This document shows positions 1 to 8,620 of a stretch of DNA of 64,000 nucleotides, in pieces. Location of the stretch: contig NZ_JARGZF010000002.1 in NCBI RefSeq assembly GCF_029222705.1, forward strand, positions 558,001-622,000, given 5' to 3'. Both the position numbers and the translations under genes were made by a program. How positions within the stretch are numbered: the first letter of the stretch is position 1; every line of letters starts with the position of its first letter. The notes beneath the pieces were generated by a model. It was given only the letters and a program-made list of their open reading frames with translations, had not been told where the DNA came from and did no database searches. This DNA comes from Knoellia sp. p5-6-4 (lineage in GTDB: Bacteria > Actinomycetota > Actinomycetes > Actinomycetales > Dermatophilaceae).

Positions 1-49
1 CGTGGAACTGGGCCCGCCGCCGCGTGGGACGGGTCACGAGAGCAGCCAT
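1..49 (-). CDS. paaE: Phenylacetyl-CoA epoxidase reductase subunit PaaE, first codons only (truncated by window edge)
   Basis: An ATG on the minus strand 16 nt downstream of the paaD stop opens a frame that runs off the window and reads MAALVTRPTRRRAQFH. An AAGG ribosome-binding site precedes it. PaaE is the ferredoxin-NADPH reductase-type subunit that passes electrons to the PaaA di-iron centre, and it normally follows paaD. The assignment rests on operon position and the typical ...FHPL-like N-terminus; only 16 residues are visible. Confidence 0.6.
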   Translation of the reverse strand, partial: MAALVTRPTRRRAQFH

Positions 50-65
50 CAGATCGCCTTGGCCA

Positions 66-590
66 TCAGATTTCCTTGAACTGGTCGAAGGGCTCGCGGC
101 ACGCCAGGCACCGCCGGAGGGCCTTGCATGCGGTGGAGCCGAAGCGGGCCAGCTCCTCGGTGTCGGTGCTGCCGCACTGCGGGCACGCGACCTGCCGGAC
201 CTGCAGCGAGACTGCCACGGGGCCCCCGTCGCGCGTGCCGACGCCCGGCTCCGGCGGTGCGATCCCGAACTCACGCAGCCGGGAGCGGCCGCGCTCGGAC
301 ATCCAGTCCGTGGTCCACGCGGGACTCAGCCGGGTCTCCACGGAGCAGGCGTAGCCGTGCCGCTGCGCCTCGTGCACGATGCGGTGCTCGATCGCCTCCA
401 TGGCCGGGCAACCGGAGTAGGTCGGCGTGATGGCCACCGAAACCCGATGGGCCGCCTCGTCGACCTCCAGGTGGCGCAGGATCCCGAGGTCATCGATCGT
501 GACGACGGGCACCTCAGGGTCAGGGATGTCGGAGATCGCTTGGGCGACAGCGGATCTCAGCAGCGGCTCGGCCTCGGTCACGACGGTCAC
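66..590 (-). CDS. paaD: 1,2-phenylacetyl-CoA epoxidase subunit PaaD (MIP18/DUF59-type)
   Basis: Predicted 174-residue protein of the PaaABCDE multicomponent epoxidase, which converts phenylacetyl-CoA to its ring-1,2-epoxide. PaaD is thought to help mature or assemble the metallocentre. The N-terminal half is a DUF59/MIP18 fold (DIPDPEVPVVTIDDLGI, TYSGCPAMEAIE). The C-terminus holds a four-cysteine zinc-ribbon-like pair (CPQCGS ... CLAC). I chose the GTG at 590 because it overlaps the paaC stop as GTGA, matching the other couplings in this operon. The frame is open further upstream but that stretch lies inside paaC and has no recognisable content. Confidence 0.93.
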   Translation of the reverse strand: MTVVTEAEPLLRSAVAQAISDIPDPEVPVVTIDDLGILRHLEVDEAAHRVSVAITPTYSGCPAMEAIEHRIVHEAQRHGYACSVETRLSPAWTTDWMSERGRSRLREFGIAPPEPGVGTRDGGPVAVSLQVRQVACPQCGSTDTEELARFGSTACKALRRCLACREPFDQFKEI

Positions 591-1363
591 CAGCTGGCCC
601 CGGGGTGCGACCGGGCGATGTGCTGCATCTCCGCGAGGAGGTAGCCCATGGGGCGCGAGTGGATGCCGTCGCGGCCTCCGCGGCTGCGCCACCTCGGCGT
701 CTCGGGCAGCTCCAGCGTCGCCTGCGCCACCACAGCGGCGATCCGGGCGGTGCAGGCCTCGTGGAGGGTCGACGGCAGCACCCCGATACCGGTGTCGGCA
801 GCAGCCCGCGCGGCCTCGTCGTCGTCGAACAGCTCGGTGACGTACGGCGCCACGGACTCCAGGCCCTCCTGCATCCTCCGGTGCGACTCGTCAGTGCCGT
901 CGCCGAGCCGGAGCACCCACTGCGTGGCGTGGTCGCGGTGGTAGGTGACCTCCTTGAGCGCCTTCTCGGCGACGCCGGCGAGCACCGGGTCGCTCGAGCG
1001 GCGCAGGGCGGCGTAGAGCTCGCACTGCCAGGTCGAGAACGTGAGCAGCCGGGCCATCTCGAAGCCGAACCCGTCGCGCTCCTGCTCGACGAGGTGGACG
1101 TTTCGGAACTCCCGCTCGTCGCGGAAGTAGGCCAGGTCGTCCTCGGACCGGCCGGTGCCGTCGAGCTCGCCCACGCGGGTCAGCAGGGCACGGGCCTGCC
1201 CGAGCAGGTCGAGGCCGACGTTGCCGAGCGCCATGTCCTCCTCGATCTGCGGGGCGCGCGAGATCCACTCGCCGAGCCGCTGCGCGTAGACGAGGGCGTC
1301 GTCGGCCAGGCCCTGGATGTACTGCGCCGCAACAGGGTTCGCGGCCACCAGCGACTCACCCAT
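587..1363 (-). CDS. paaC: 1,2-phenylacetyl-CoA epoxidase structural subunit PaaC
   Basis: Predicted 258-residue ferritin-like helical protein. In this family PaaC forms the heterodimeric core with PaaA and is structural, not catalytic. The sequence shows the expected helices (EEDMALGNVGLDLLGQAR, FEMARLLTFSTWQCELYAAL, LKEVTYHRDHATQWVLRLGDGT). Its ATG shares one base with the paaB stop (TGATG), and its own stop overlaps the paaD start, so A-B-C-D are translationally coupled in one operon. Confidence 0.95.
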   Translation of the reverse strand: MGESLVAANPVAAQYIQGLADDALVYAQRLGEWISRAPQIEEDMALGNVGLDLLGQARALLTRVGELDGTGRSEDDLAYFRDEREFRNVHLVEQERDGFGFEMARLLTFSTWQCELYAALRRSSDPVLAGVAEKALKEVTYHRDHATQWVLRLGDGTDESHRRMQEGLESVAPYVTELFDDDEAARAAADTGIGVLPSTLHEACTARIAAVVAQATLELPETPRWRSRGGRDGIHSRPMGYLLAEMQHIARSHPGASW

Positions 1364-1671
1364 CAGAGGTACTCCACGTCCTCGGGCACGTCGTAGAACG
1401 TGGGGTGGCGGTAGACCTTGTCGGCCGCCGGGTCGAAGAAGGAGTCGCGCTCGTCCGGGCTCGACGCGGTGATGTCGGCCGCCTTGACCACCCAGAGCGA
1501 GACTCCCTCCTGGCGTCGGGTGTAGACGTCACGGGCGTTGCGCAGGGCCATCGTCGCGTCGGGCGCGTGCAGCGACCCGACGTGCACGTGCGACAGGCCA
1601 CGCTTGCCGCGGACGAAGACCTCCCACAGCGGCCACGACTTCTCGTCGCCCACACCGTTCTCCGTGCTCAC
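1363..1671 (-). CDS. paaB: 1,2-phenylacetyl-CoA epoxidase subunit PaaB
   Basis: Predicted 102-residue subunit ([28 protein letters not shown], then ..[20 protein letters not shown]), the usual length and sequence of PaaB, a small component that bridges PaaAC units. The start is a GTG at 1671 overlapping the paaA stop as GTGA. The frame remains open upstream inside paaA, but the PaaB homology begins exactly at this GTG. Confidence 0.95.
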   Translation of the reverse strand: MSTENGVGDEKSWPLWEVFVRGKRGLSHVHVGSLHAPDATMALRNARDVYTRRQEGVSLWVVKAADITASSPDERDSFFDPAADKVYRHPTFYDVPEDVEYL

Positions 1672-2690
1672 GCGGCACTCCCCTGACGCTCGCGCCCGGC
1701 CTGCTTGGCGGCATACGCGGTGGCAGCCTCGCGCACCCAGGCACCGTCCTCGTGGGCGGCGCGGCGGTGGGCGATGCGCTCGGCGTTGCACGGCCCGTCG
1801 CCCTTGAGCACGCGCCAGAACTCGTCCCAGTCGATGGGGCCGAAGTCGTAGTGGCCGCGCTCCTCGTTCCACCGCAGGTCGGGGTCGGGCAGCACGATGC
1901 CGAGCTTCTCCGCCTGCGGCACCATCATGTCGACGAACTTCTGGCGCAGGTCGTCGTTGGCGAACCGCTTGATGCCCCAAGCCATCGACTGCTCGGTGTG
2001 CCCGCCGGCCTTGGCCGCCTCACCGGTGTCGGGCGGCCCGAACATCATCAGGGCCGGCCACCACCAGCGGTTCGCCGCGTCCTGGGCCATCGCCTTCTGG
2101 GCGTCCGTGCCGCGCATGAGCGTCCAGAGGATCTCGAAGCCCTGGCGCTGGTGGAACGACTCCTCCTTGCAGACGCGGATCATCGCCCGGGCGTAGGGGC
2201 CGTAGGAGCAGCGGCACAGCGGCACCTGGTTCATGATCGCTGCACCGTCGACGAGCCACCCGATCGCGCCGCAGTCGGCCCACGTGAGGGTCGGGTAGTT
2301 GAAGATCGAGGAGTACTTCTGCTTCCCCGAGTGCAGCCGGTCGAGCAGCTCCTGCCGGTCGACCCCGAGGGTCTCCGCGGCGCTGTAGAGGTACAGCCCG
2401 TGGCCCGCCTCGTCCTGCACCTTGGCCATGAGGATCGCCTTGCGACGCAGGCTGGGCGCGCGGGTGATCCAGTTGCCCTCCGGCTGCATGCCGATGATCT
2501 CGGAGTGCGCGTGCTGGGCGATCTGGCGGATCAGCGTCTGGCGGTAGGCGTCGGGCATCTCGTCGCGCGGCTCGATGCGCTGGTCGGCCTCGATGAGGTC
2601 GTCGAACAGGCCCGACTCGGCGGCGTTGAGCGGCTCGTCGGGGTTCGGCAGGGCGTGGTCCGCCTCGGGGCCGAAGTCGTTGCCGTACAT
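1668..2690 (-). CDS. paaA: 1,2-phenylacetyl-CoA epoxidase catalytic subunit PaaA
   Basis: Predicted 340-residue di-iron monooxygenase subunit that activates O2 and epoxidises the ring of phenylacetyl-CoA. Iron-ligand helices are visible: the [15 protein letters not shown] helix near residue 60, [17 protein letters not shown] near 95, and [15 protein letters not shown] near 175 (ExxH-type ligands). It is the first gene of the operon. The ATG lies about 6 nt downstream of a plausible -10 hexamer (CATACT), so the mRNA may be nearly leaderless. The GGAGG just before the ATG is only 1 nt away, too close to act as a normal ribosome-binding site. Confidence 0.96.
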   Translation of the reverse strand: MYGNDFGPEADHALPNPDEPLNAAESGLFDDLIEADQRIEPRDEMPDAYRQTLIRQIAQHAHSEIIGMQPEGNWITRAPSLRRKAILMAKVQDEAGHGLYLYSAAETLGVDRQELLDRLHSGKQKYSSIFNYPTLTWADCGAIGWLVDGAAIMNQVPLCRCSYGPYARAMIRVCKEESFHQRQGFEILWTLMRGTDAQKAMAQDAANRWWWPALMMFGPPDTGEAAKAGGHTEQSMAWGIKRFANDDLRQKFVDMMVPQAEKLGIVLPDPDLRWNEERGHYDFGPIDWDEFWRVLKGDGPCNAERIAHRRAAHEDGAWVREAATAYAAKQAGRERQGSAA

Positions 2691-2696
2691 GCCTCC

Positions 2697-2726
2697 AGTA
2701 TGGGGTGGTGTTACACCTCATTGCAA
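2697..2726 (-). promoter_or_regulatory. Probable paaA promoter
   Basis: On the minus strand TTGCAA (2721-2726) is followed after 18 bp by CATACT (2697-2702). The expected start of transcription is at or next to the paaA ATG (2690). One copy of the GGTGTNACACC palindrome lies between the two hexamers, where a bound repressor would block polymerase. Confidence 0.55.
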
Positions 2727-2749
2727 TTGTGCCGCTTTGGTGTCACACC
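2707..2749. promoter_or_regulatory. Paired palindromic operator, GGTGTNACACC twice
   Basis: GGTGTTACACC at 2707-2717 and GGTGTCACACC at 2739-2749 are perfect 5-bp inverted repeats around one base. Their centres are 32 bp apart, about three helical turns. One lies in the paaA promoter spacer, the other upstream of its -35 and close to the divergent acetyltransferase start. TetR-family PaaR or a similar phenylacetate regulator is the obvious candidate, but no regulator gene is in the window. Confidence 0.6.
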
Positions 2750-2774
2750 GCCCGCCGGGTGCGAGGATGGCTGG

Positions 2775-3380
2775 GTGGACGCCCACGAGCACGCGCACCC
2801 GCACCCCACCCACGAGCACGAGGCCGCGACCGGCCCGGTGGCCGACGCCAGCGTGCGCCTCGCCCGGGAGAGCGACGCCCCCGCGGTCGGCCTGGTGCAG
2901 GCCACCGTGTGGAGGCAGGCGTATGCCGACGTGGTGCCGGCCGACGTCCTCGCCACCTTCGAGCCCGCCGCCTTCGCCAAGGCGTGGCGCACCTCGCTGG
3001 CAAACCCGCCGGAGGGCGTCCACCGGTTGCTGGCTGCCTGTGCGGGCGAGCAGGTGGTCGGGTTCGCGGCGATCGGCCCGAGCCAGGACCCCGACGCGTC
3101 GCCGCTCACCGGTGAGCTCACCGCCATCGGGGTCCACCCGCAGGCCCGCCGGGCCGGGCACGGGTCGCGCCTGCTCAACGCCGCCGTCGACACGTTGCGC
3201 GGTGCCGGCGCCGAGTCGCTGCACACCTGGCTGCTCGCCACCGACGAGGACACCAGGGCCTTCTTCGCCCGGGCCGGGCTGTCCCCGGACGGCGCCTTCC
3301 GCGACCGCGTGGTCTCCCCCGACGGCCGGACGGCCCGCGAGGTGAGGCTGGTGGCGGCCATCGGCGCAACGGGACCGTGA
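2775..3380 (+). CDS. GNAT-family N-acetyltransferase with His-rich N-terminus
   Basis: Predicted 201-residue acetyltransferase. The GNAT core starts near residue 23 (VRLARESDAPAVGLV). The acetyl-CoA motif is at LTAIGVHPQARRAGHGSRLL, followed by the FFARAGL segment typical of the fold. The first 16 residues carry six histidines (AHEHAHPHPTHEHE), perhaps metal-binding or just low complexity. The GTG at 2775 is favoured by GAGG 8 nt upstream. The stop overlaps the azlC start as GTGA, so it is probably the first gene of an azlCD operon. The substrate cannot be told from sequence. Confidence 0.85.
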   Translation: MDAHEHAHPHPTHEHEAATGPVADASVRLARESDAPAVGLVQATVWRQAYADVVPADVLATFEPAAFAKAWRTSLANPPEGVHRLLAACAGEQVVGFAAIGPSQDPDASPLTGELTAIGVHPQARRAGHGSRLLNAAVDTLRGAGAESLHTWLLATDEDTRAFFARAGLSPDGAFRDRVVSPDGRTAREVRLVAAIGATGP

Positions 3381-4180
3381 CGACCCTCGACCCTGCTCGG
3401 CGGCGCGCCGTGCAGCGCCAGGCGCTTTCGGTCGGCATCGCCACCGGCGCCTACGGCATCAGCTTCGGCGCCCTGTCGACCGCGGCCGGGCTCGACATCC
3501 TGCAGACCCAGGCGCTGTCCCTCCTGTTGTTCTCCGGCGGCTCCCAGTTCGCCTTCGTCGGCCTGGTCGCCGGAGGGCTCGCCGGCGCACCCGCGGCGAT
3601 CGCCACCTCGACCCTGCTCGGCGCCAGGAACGGCCTGTACGGGCTGCAGGTGGCCAGGATGCTCGACGTCCGCGGCCTGCGGCGCGCTGCCGCCGCGCAC
3701 CTGACGATCGACGAGTCCACCGCGGTCGGGGTGGCCCAGCCCGAGGAGCGGGCGGCTCGGCTGGGCTTCTGGGCCACGGGCATCGCGGTCCTCGTCCTGT
3801 GGAACCTCATGACCCTGGTGGGCGCCCTCGTCGGCGACGCCATCGGCGACCCGAAGACCTACGGGCTCGACGCGGCGGCCGCGGCGGCCTTCTGCGGCCT
3901 GCTGTGGCCGCGGCTGAAGTCGAGGGACGCCTTCGCGATCGCGGCCCTGGCCGCCCTGGTGGCCGTGCTCTTGGCCCCGCACGCCCCCGCCGGCGTGCCC
4001 GTGCTGGTCGCTGCGCTCACGGCACTGGTCGGGGCCGTGTGGCCGACGGCGCACCGCGACCCCGCACCGCCCCACCACTGGTCCGACGAGAGCGCGCCGC
4101 CCTCCGCTGAGCACGTACCCGGGTCCGGCCCCCCTCCCTCCTCGCCCGAGGGGCCACACGCGAGGAGGGAGCAGCCGTGA
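3377..4180 (+). CDS. azlC: AzlC-family amino-acid exporter large subunit
   Basis: Predicted 267-residue integral membrane protein. AzlC with AzlD exports branched-chain amino acids or related compounds. The family signature GAYGISFGALSTAAGLDILQTQALSLLLFSGGSQFAFVG is in the first 60 residues, followed by about six further hydrophobic segments. The last 40 residues are a polar, proline-rich tail (APPHHWSDESAPPSAEHVPGSG), longer than usual. The start GTG overlaps the upstream acetyltransferase stop, and the stop overlaps azlD, so the three are cotranscribed. Confidence 0.9.
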   Translation: MTTLDPARRRAVQRQALSVGIATGAYGISFGALSTAAGLDILQTQALSLLLFSGGSQFAFVGLVAGGLAGAPAAIATSTLLGARNGLYGLQVARMLDVRGLRRAAAAHLTIDESTAVGVAQPEERAARLGFWATGIAVLVLWNLMTLVGALVGDAIGDPKTYGLDAAAAAAFCGLLWPRLKSRDAFAIAALAALVAVLLAPHAPAGVPVLVAALTALVGAVWPTAHRDPAPPHHWSDESAPPSAEHVPGSGPPPSSPEGPHARREQP

Positions 4181-4491
4181 CCATGTGGACGGCGGTCCTC
4201 ACCGCGAGCGCCCTGGCCTTCGCCCTGAAGTTCCTCGGCTACGTGGTGCCGGCCGGTTGGCTCGAGGGACCGCGGACCAGCCGGGTCACCTCGGCGCTGC
4301 CGATCGCGCTGCTGTCGGCCCTGGTGGCGGTGCAGACCCTCACCGGCGAGGGAGGCGGCCTCGTGGTCGACGCCCGTCTCGCCGCCGTCCTGGTGGCGAT
4401 GGCGGCGCTGGCCCTGCGGGCCCCCTTCCTGCTCGTCGTGACCCTCGCCGCGGTGACGGCAGCCCTGCTGCGCGCGGCCGGCTGGGGCTGA
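4177..4491 (+). CDS. azlD: AzlD-family amino-acid exporter small subunit
   Basis: Predicted 104-residue protein with four hydrophobic segments and the AzlD-like LKFLGYVVPAGWLEGPRTSRVTSALPIALLSALVA region. It pairs with AzlC to form the export channel. The GTG start overlaps the azlC stop (GTGA). The next gene begins 4 nt after its stop, so the transcript probably continues. Confidence 0.9.
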   Translation: MTMWTAVLTASALAFALKFLGYVVPAGWLEGPRTSRVTSALPIALLSALVAVQTLTGEGGGLVVDARLAAVLVAMAALALRAPFLLVVTLAAVTAALLRAAGWG

Positions 4492-4495
4492 CCCG

Positions 4496-5743
4496 GTGTC
4501 GACCCCCCGGTCGGAGCAGGGACGCAGTGGACCGGGCCGCCGGGACGCCCGTCTCGCCTCGCGCCTGGTCGGCATCGACGTGGCCCGGTGCGTGGCCCTG
4601 CTCGGGATGATGGCCACCCACATCCTCAACCCGGTCGACGCCTCTGGCCGCCTCGCGTGGCCCCAGGCCGTGGCCGGGGGCCGGTCCTCGGCGCTGTTCG
4701 CCGTCCTGGCCGGGGTCTCGCTGTCCCTGATGACCGGGCGGCAGCGCCCTCACACGGGGACGCGGCGGCTGGGTGATGCCGCGGGGCTGGCGGCCCGGGC
4801 CCTGGTCATCGCCCTGGTGGGGCTGTGGCTGGGCCAGCTCGACACCCGGGTCGCCGTCATCCTCGTCTACTACGCCGTCCTCTTCCTCCTCGGCCTGCCG
4901 TTCCTGGGGCAGTCGGCGGGCACCCTGCTGGCCCTGGCCGGCTGGTGGTGCCTGGCCGCCCCGGTCGCCTCGCACGTGGTCCGTCAGGCGTGGGGGCCAC
5001 AGCCGGCCACGGTGCCGACCACGGCCAGCGTCGATGCGCTCGGTGCGACCCTCGTCGACCTCCTGCTCACCGGCTACTACCCGGCCATCCCATGGTTGAC
5101 CTACCTGCTGGCGGGAATGGCGATCGGCCGCCTCGACCTGCGCAGCAACGCCGTGGCGACCCGCATCCTCGCGGGCGGCTGCGGCACTGCCCTGGCCGCC
5201 TGGGGGCTGTCCTGGGCCCTGACCTCGCTGTCAACAGCGCAGCAGGCCATGGTCACGAGCTCGCCCGGCGCAGCCTCCTGGGACGAGGTGGCCCACCGCA
5301 TCGCTCTCGGCATGGGCGGCACGACCCCCACCGACACGTGGTGGTGGCTGGCAGTGGCGGCACCGCACTCGGCCACCCCGCTCGACCTGGCCCACACGGC
5401 CGGTACCGCAGCCGCGGTGATCGGTGCCGCCCTGCTGCTCTCCCGGGCGGTGCAGGCCACCCGCTGGACGGGCGCCGCCTGGGCCACCCTCTTCGGCGCC
5501 GGCGCGATGACCCTGACGCTCTACAGCCTGCACGTCGTGCTGCTCACGCCGGGCCGCTGGCCCGAGCCGACGCCCGCCAACTACACCCGGCACGCCCTGC
5601 TGGCCCTGGCCGTCGGGGCCGCCTTCACCCTGGCCGGCCGTCGTGGCCCGCTCGAGGCGGTGGCGCGCTGGGCGGCGGCCCAGGCTCGGCGCGCGGTCGT
5701 CCGCGGCCCGGCCGTGCCGACGGGGGACGGCCTGACCCGCTGA
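4496..5743 (+). CDS. Multispanning acyltransferase-like membrane protein (HGSNAT/DUF1624-DUF418 type)
   Basis: Predicted 415-residue membrane protein with about ten hydrophobic segments. The N-terminus has RLVGIDVARCVALLGMMATHIL, the Gly-(I/L)-D-x-x-R-G-like opening seen in the heparan-alpha-glucosaminide acetyltransferase catalytic domain and in DUF418 proteins. Such proteins move acyl groups across or at the membrane; the substrate here is unknown. The start is GTG, 4 nt after azlD. The first 20 residues are polar, so the start could lie slightly later. Confidence 0.75.
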   Translation: MSTPRSEQGRSGPGRRDARLASRLVGIDVARCVALLGMMATHILNPVDASGRLAWPQAVAGGRSSALFAVLAGVSLSLMTGRQRPHTGTRRLGDAAGLAARALVIALVGLWLGQLDTRVAVILVYYAVLFLLGLPFLGQSAGTLLALAGWWCLAAPVASHVVRQAWGPQPATVPTTASVDALGATLVDLLLTGYYPAIPWLTYLLAGMAIGRLDLRSNAVATRILAGGCGTALAAWGLSWALTSLSTAQQAMVTSSPGAASWDEVAHRIALGMGGTTPTDTWWWLAVAAPHSATPLDLAHTAGTAAAVIGAALLLSRAVQATRWTGAAWATLFGAGAMTLTLYSLHVVLLTPGRWPEPTPANYTRHALLALAVGAAFTLAGRRGPLEAVARWAAAQARRAVVRGPAVPTGDGLTR

Positions 5744-5780
5744 GCTCGCCCCGTCACCCCGCCGGGTCACGGCCGCACCG

Positions 5781-6797
5781 TCAGGGGTAGTAGCCGGCTC
5801 CGCCACCCCACAGGAAGGCGCTCCGCGCGGTGTTCCACCGTGTCGCGAGGTAGCTGCCGGTCCTGGGGCTGGTGTTGAAGAAGTCGTTCTTGTTGCAGTC
5901 CAGCCGCTCGTCGAGCAGCGTGGTGGCGCAGCTCGACCAGGTGGACACCCTCGACCCGCCGGCCCCGAAGTAGCACATGACGTCGCGCTCGTCGGTGCAG
6001 TGCAGGGAGGTGTTGCTGTGAGGGGCGCTCTTCTGCACCGCTCCGAGAGTGTGGAAGATCTCGTGCGCGACGGCATTGCCCGACCAGCAGCCCAGGTCGA
6101 CCCGGGCGAACTGCGGACCCCGGTTGTTGCGGTTCTTGCGCCCGGCCTGGTCGTCGTTGTAGGTCTGGCCCAGCCCACAGATGGCCCTGGCGTCGGCGAA
6201 GACGACGTACTTGCGCGCGGTGCTGGTGTAGCCCCTGGCGCTCAGGGCGGAGACGGTGCTCGAGAAGCTTGAGGCGGCGGACGCCGGGAGGTTCACGACC
6301 GCCACGGACGGCTTGCAGTCCGACCCCGTGGCCAGCCGCAGCTGGCGGTAGCCGCCCGTCTGCTTGGCCGAGTAGTACACGATGTTGTTCGCGCGCAGCA
6401 GGGCGTCGACGATGTAGGGCCGCAGGGAGCCGATGCGGTTGGCCGAGGACCCGTAGTGGGCGTAGATCGCCTGCACGCGGTTGCCGCTCGTGCCGGGCGT
6501 CGTGCACGGGACGTTGCGCGGGCCGGTCACCGTCTTCGCGCCGATCGTCGCGGCCGCGGTCTCGGGCTTGAACGCGCCGTGCTCCTCCGCGACGGAGGCG
6601 ACGGCGGGCGTGCCGGGGTCCGCTGCCGGGGTGGAGACGGGGTCGACGCCTGGGGCGACGGCGGTGGCGGCGACGCCCGCAGGGGCGGCGCTCGCGGAGG
6701 CCACCACGGACGCGCCGGGCAGTCCGAGGGGGGCGGCGAGGGCGGCAGCGGCGAGGACGCCGAGCGCCAGCAGGCGGGGGGAACGTAGCTGCGACAC
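5781..6797 (-). CDS. Secreted zinc metalloprotease (metzincin-like, HEIFHTLG motif)
   Basis: Predicted 338-residue exported protein. Residues 1-38 form a signal peptide (basic start, long Leu/Ala core, ASA-AP cleavage). A low-complexity Ala/Pro/Val stretch follows to about residue 75. The catalytic domain has HEIFHTLGAVQ, an HExxHxxG zinc motif, near residue 246. Several cysteines in the C-terminal half (CWSGN, LHCTDERDVMCYFG, SSCATT, RLDCNKN) suggest disulfides. The GTG start has no clear ribosome-binding site; TATAGA at 6847-6852 on this strand could be its -10. The function is probably extracellular proteolysis; the substrate is unknown. Confidence 0.75.
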   Translation of the reverse strand: MSQLRSPRLLALGVLAAAALAAPLGLPGASVVASASAAPAGVAATAVAPGVDPVSTPAADPGTPAVASVAEEHGAFKPETAAATIGAKTVTGPRNVPCTTPGTSGNRVQAIYAHYGSSANRIGSLRPYIVDALLRANNIVYYSAKQTGGYRQLRLATGSDCKPSVAVVNLPASAASSFSSTVSALSARGYTSTARKYVVFADARAICGLGQTYNDDQAGRKNRNNRGPQFARVDLGCWSGNAVAHEIFHTLGAVQKSAPHSNTSLHCTDERDVMCYFGAGGSRVSTWSSCATTLLDERLDCNKNDFFNTSPRTGSYLATRWNTARSAFLWGGGAGYYP

Positions 6798-6895
6798 ACC
6801 CGAAGCGTGAGGGACAAAGCAGGACAGACCCGGATTTTTTACCGACTCTATACGCTTTTCTGACGAGTTGCTGTCCTAGTCTTTACTCCAGCAAT

Positions 6896-6925
6896 TGACG
6901 TAGTGTGCCACGCCTTCTGACGTAG
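6896..6925. repeat. Direct repeat TGACGTAG, two copies 22 bp apart
   Basis: TGACGTAG occurs at 6896-6903 and 6918-6925. Further TGACG copies sit at 6861 and 6938. They lie in the unusually AT-rich 130-bp gap upstream of the metalloprotease gene, a possible binding site for its regulator. The spacing is two helical turns. Confidence 0.4.
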
Positions 6926-6927
6926 GG

Positions 6928-7292
6928 CTAGGTCTGCTGACGGGCCCGCCGCCAGGCCCGGACCGCGGCTCGGTAGTGGCGCTGCTCCTCCTTGCGGTCG
7001 CGACGCACCCGGCAGTCCTCCGCCTGCTCGAGCTCGCGGTGCCAGGCGGCGTCACCCGGCTCGGGCTCACGGCCGCTGTTGAGGTCGGCCATCATCCGCG
7101 AGCCGTCGCGCGCCAGGAGCAGCAGCGGGACCATCGCCGCCACGAGCACCACCGGCAGGAGCACCACGCCGACGCCCAGCAGCACGGCGGCCGGACGGCC
7201 GTCCTGCACCAGCGCGACACCTCGCCACCCGATGGTGCCGGCGTAGAAGCCGAGGACGAGCAGGAGGACGACCGCGGTGACGCGCTCGCGCA

Positions 7293-7293
<1 letters not shown>
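6928..7293 (-). CDS. Small membrane protein of unknown function, coupled to dapB
   Basis: Predicted 121-residue protein. It has two transmembrane segments (residues 5-25 and 38-60) and a charged, Arg/Glu-rich cytoplasmic tail ending RAAVRAWRRARQQT. The GTG start shares a base with the dapB stop (TAGTG), so it is translated after dapB from the same mRNA. I do not recognise a family. Confidence 0.75.
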
Positions 7294-8544
<1,251 letters not shown>

Positions 8545-8573
8545 GCACCGGCTCTGCCACTGGGGACGGCACG

Positions 8574-8605
8574 AGGCGGGCCCAGCCGAACGGCTGGACC
8601 CGCCT
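8574..8605. terminator. Hairpin terminator between convergent genes
   Basis: 14-bp stem with one mismatch (AGGCGGGCCCAGCC / GGCTGGACCCGCCT) and a GAAC loop, between the ICMT-like gene and the convergent nuclease gene. There is no T-tract, as is common in high-GC actinobacteria. It can serve both strands. Confidence 0.75.
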
Positions 8606-8620
8606 CCCCTGCAGGACCGG

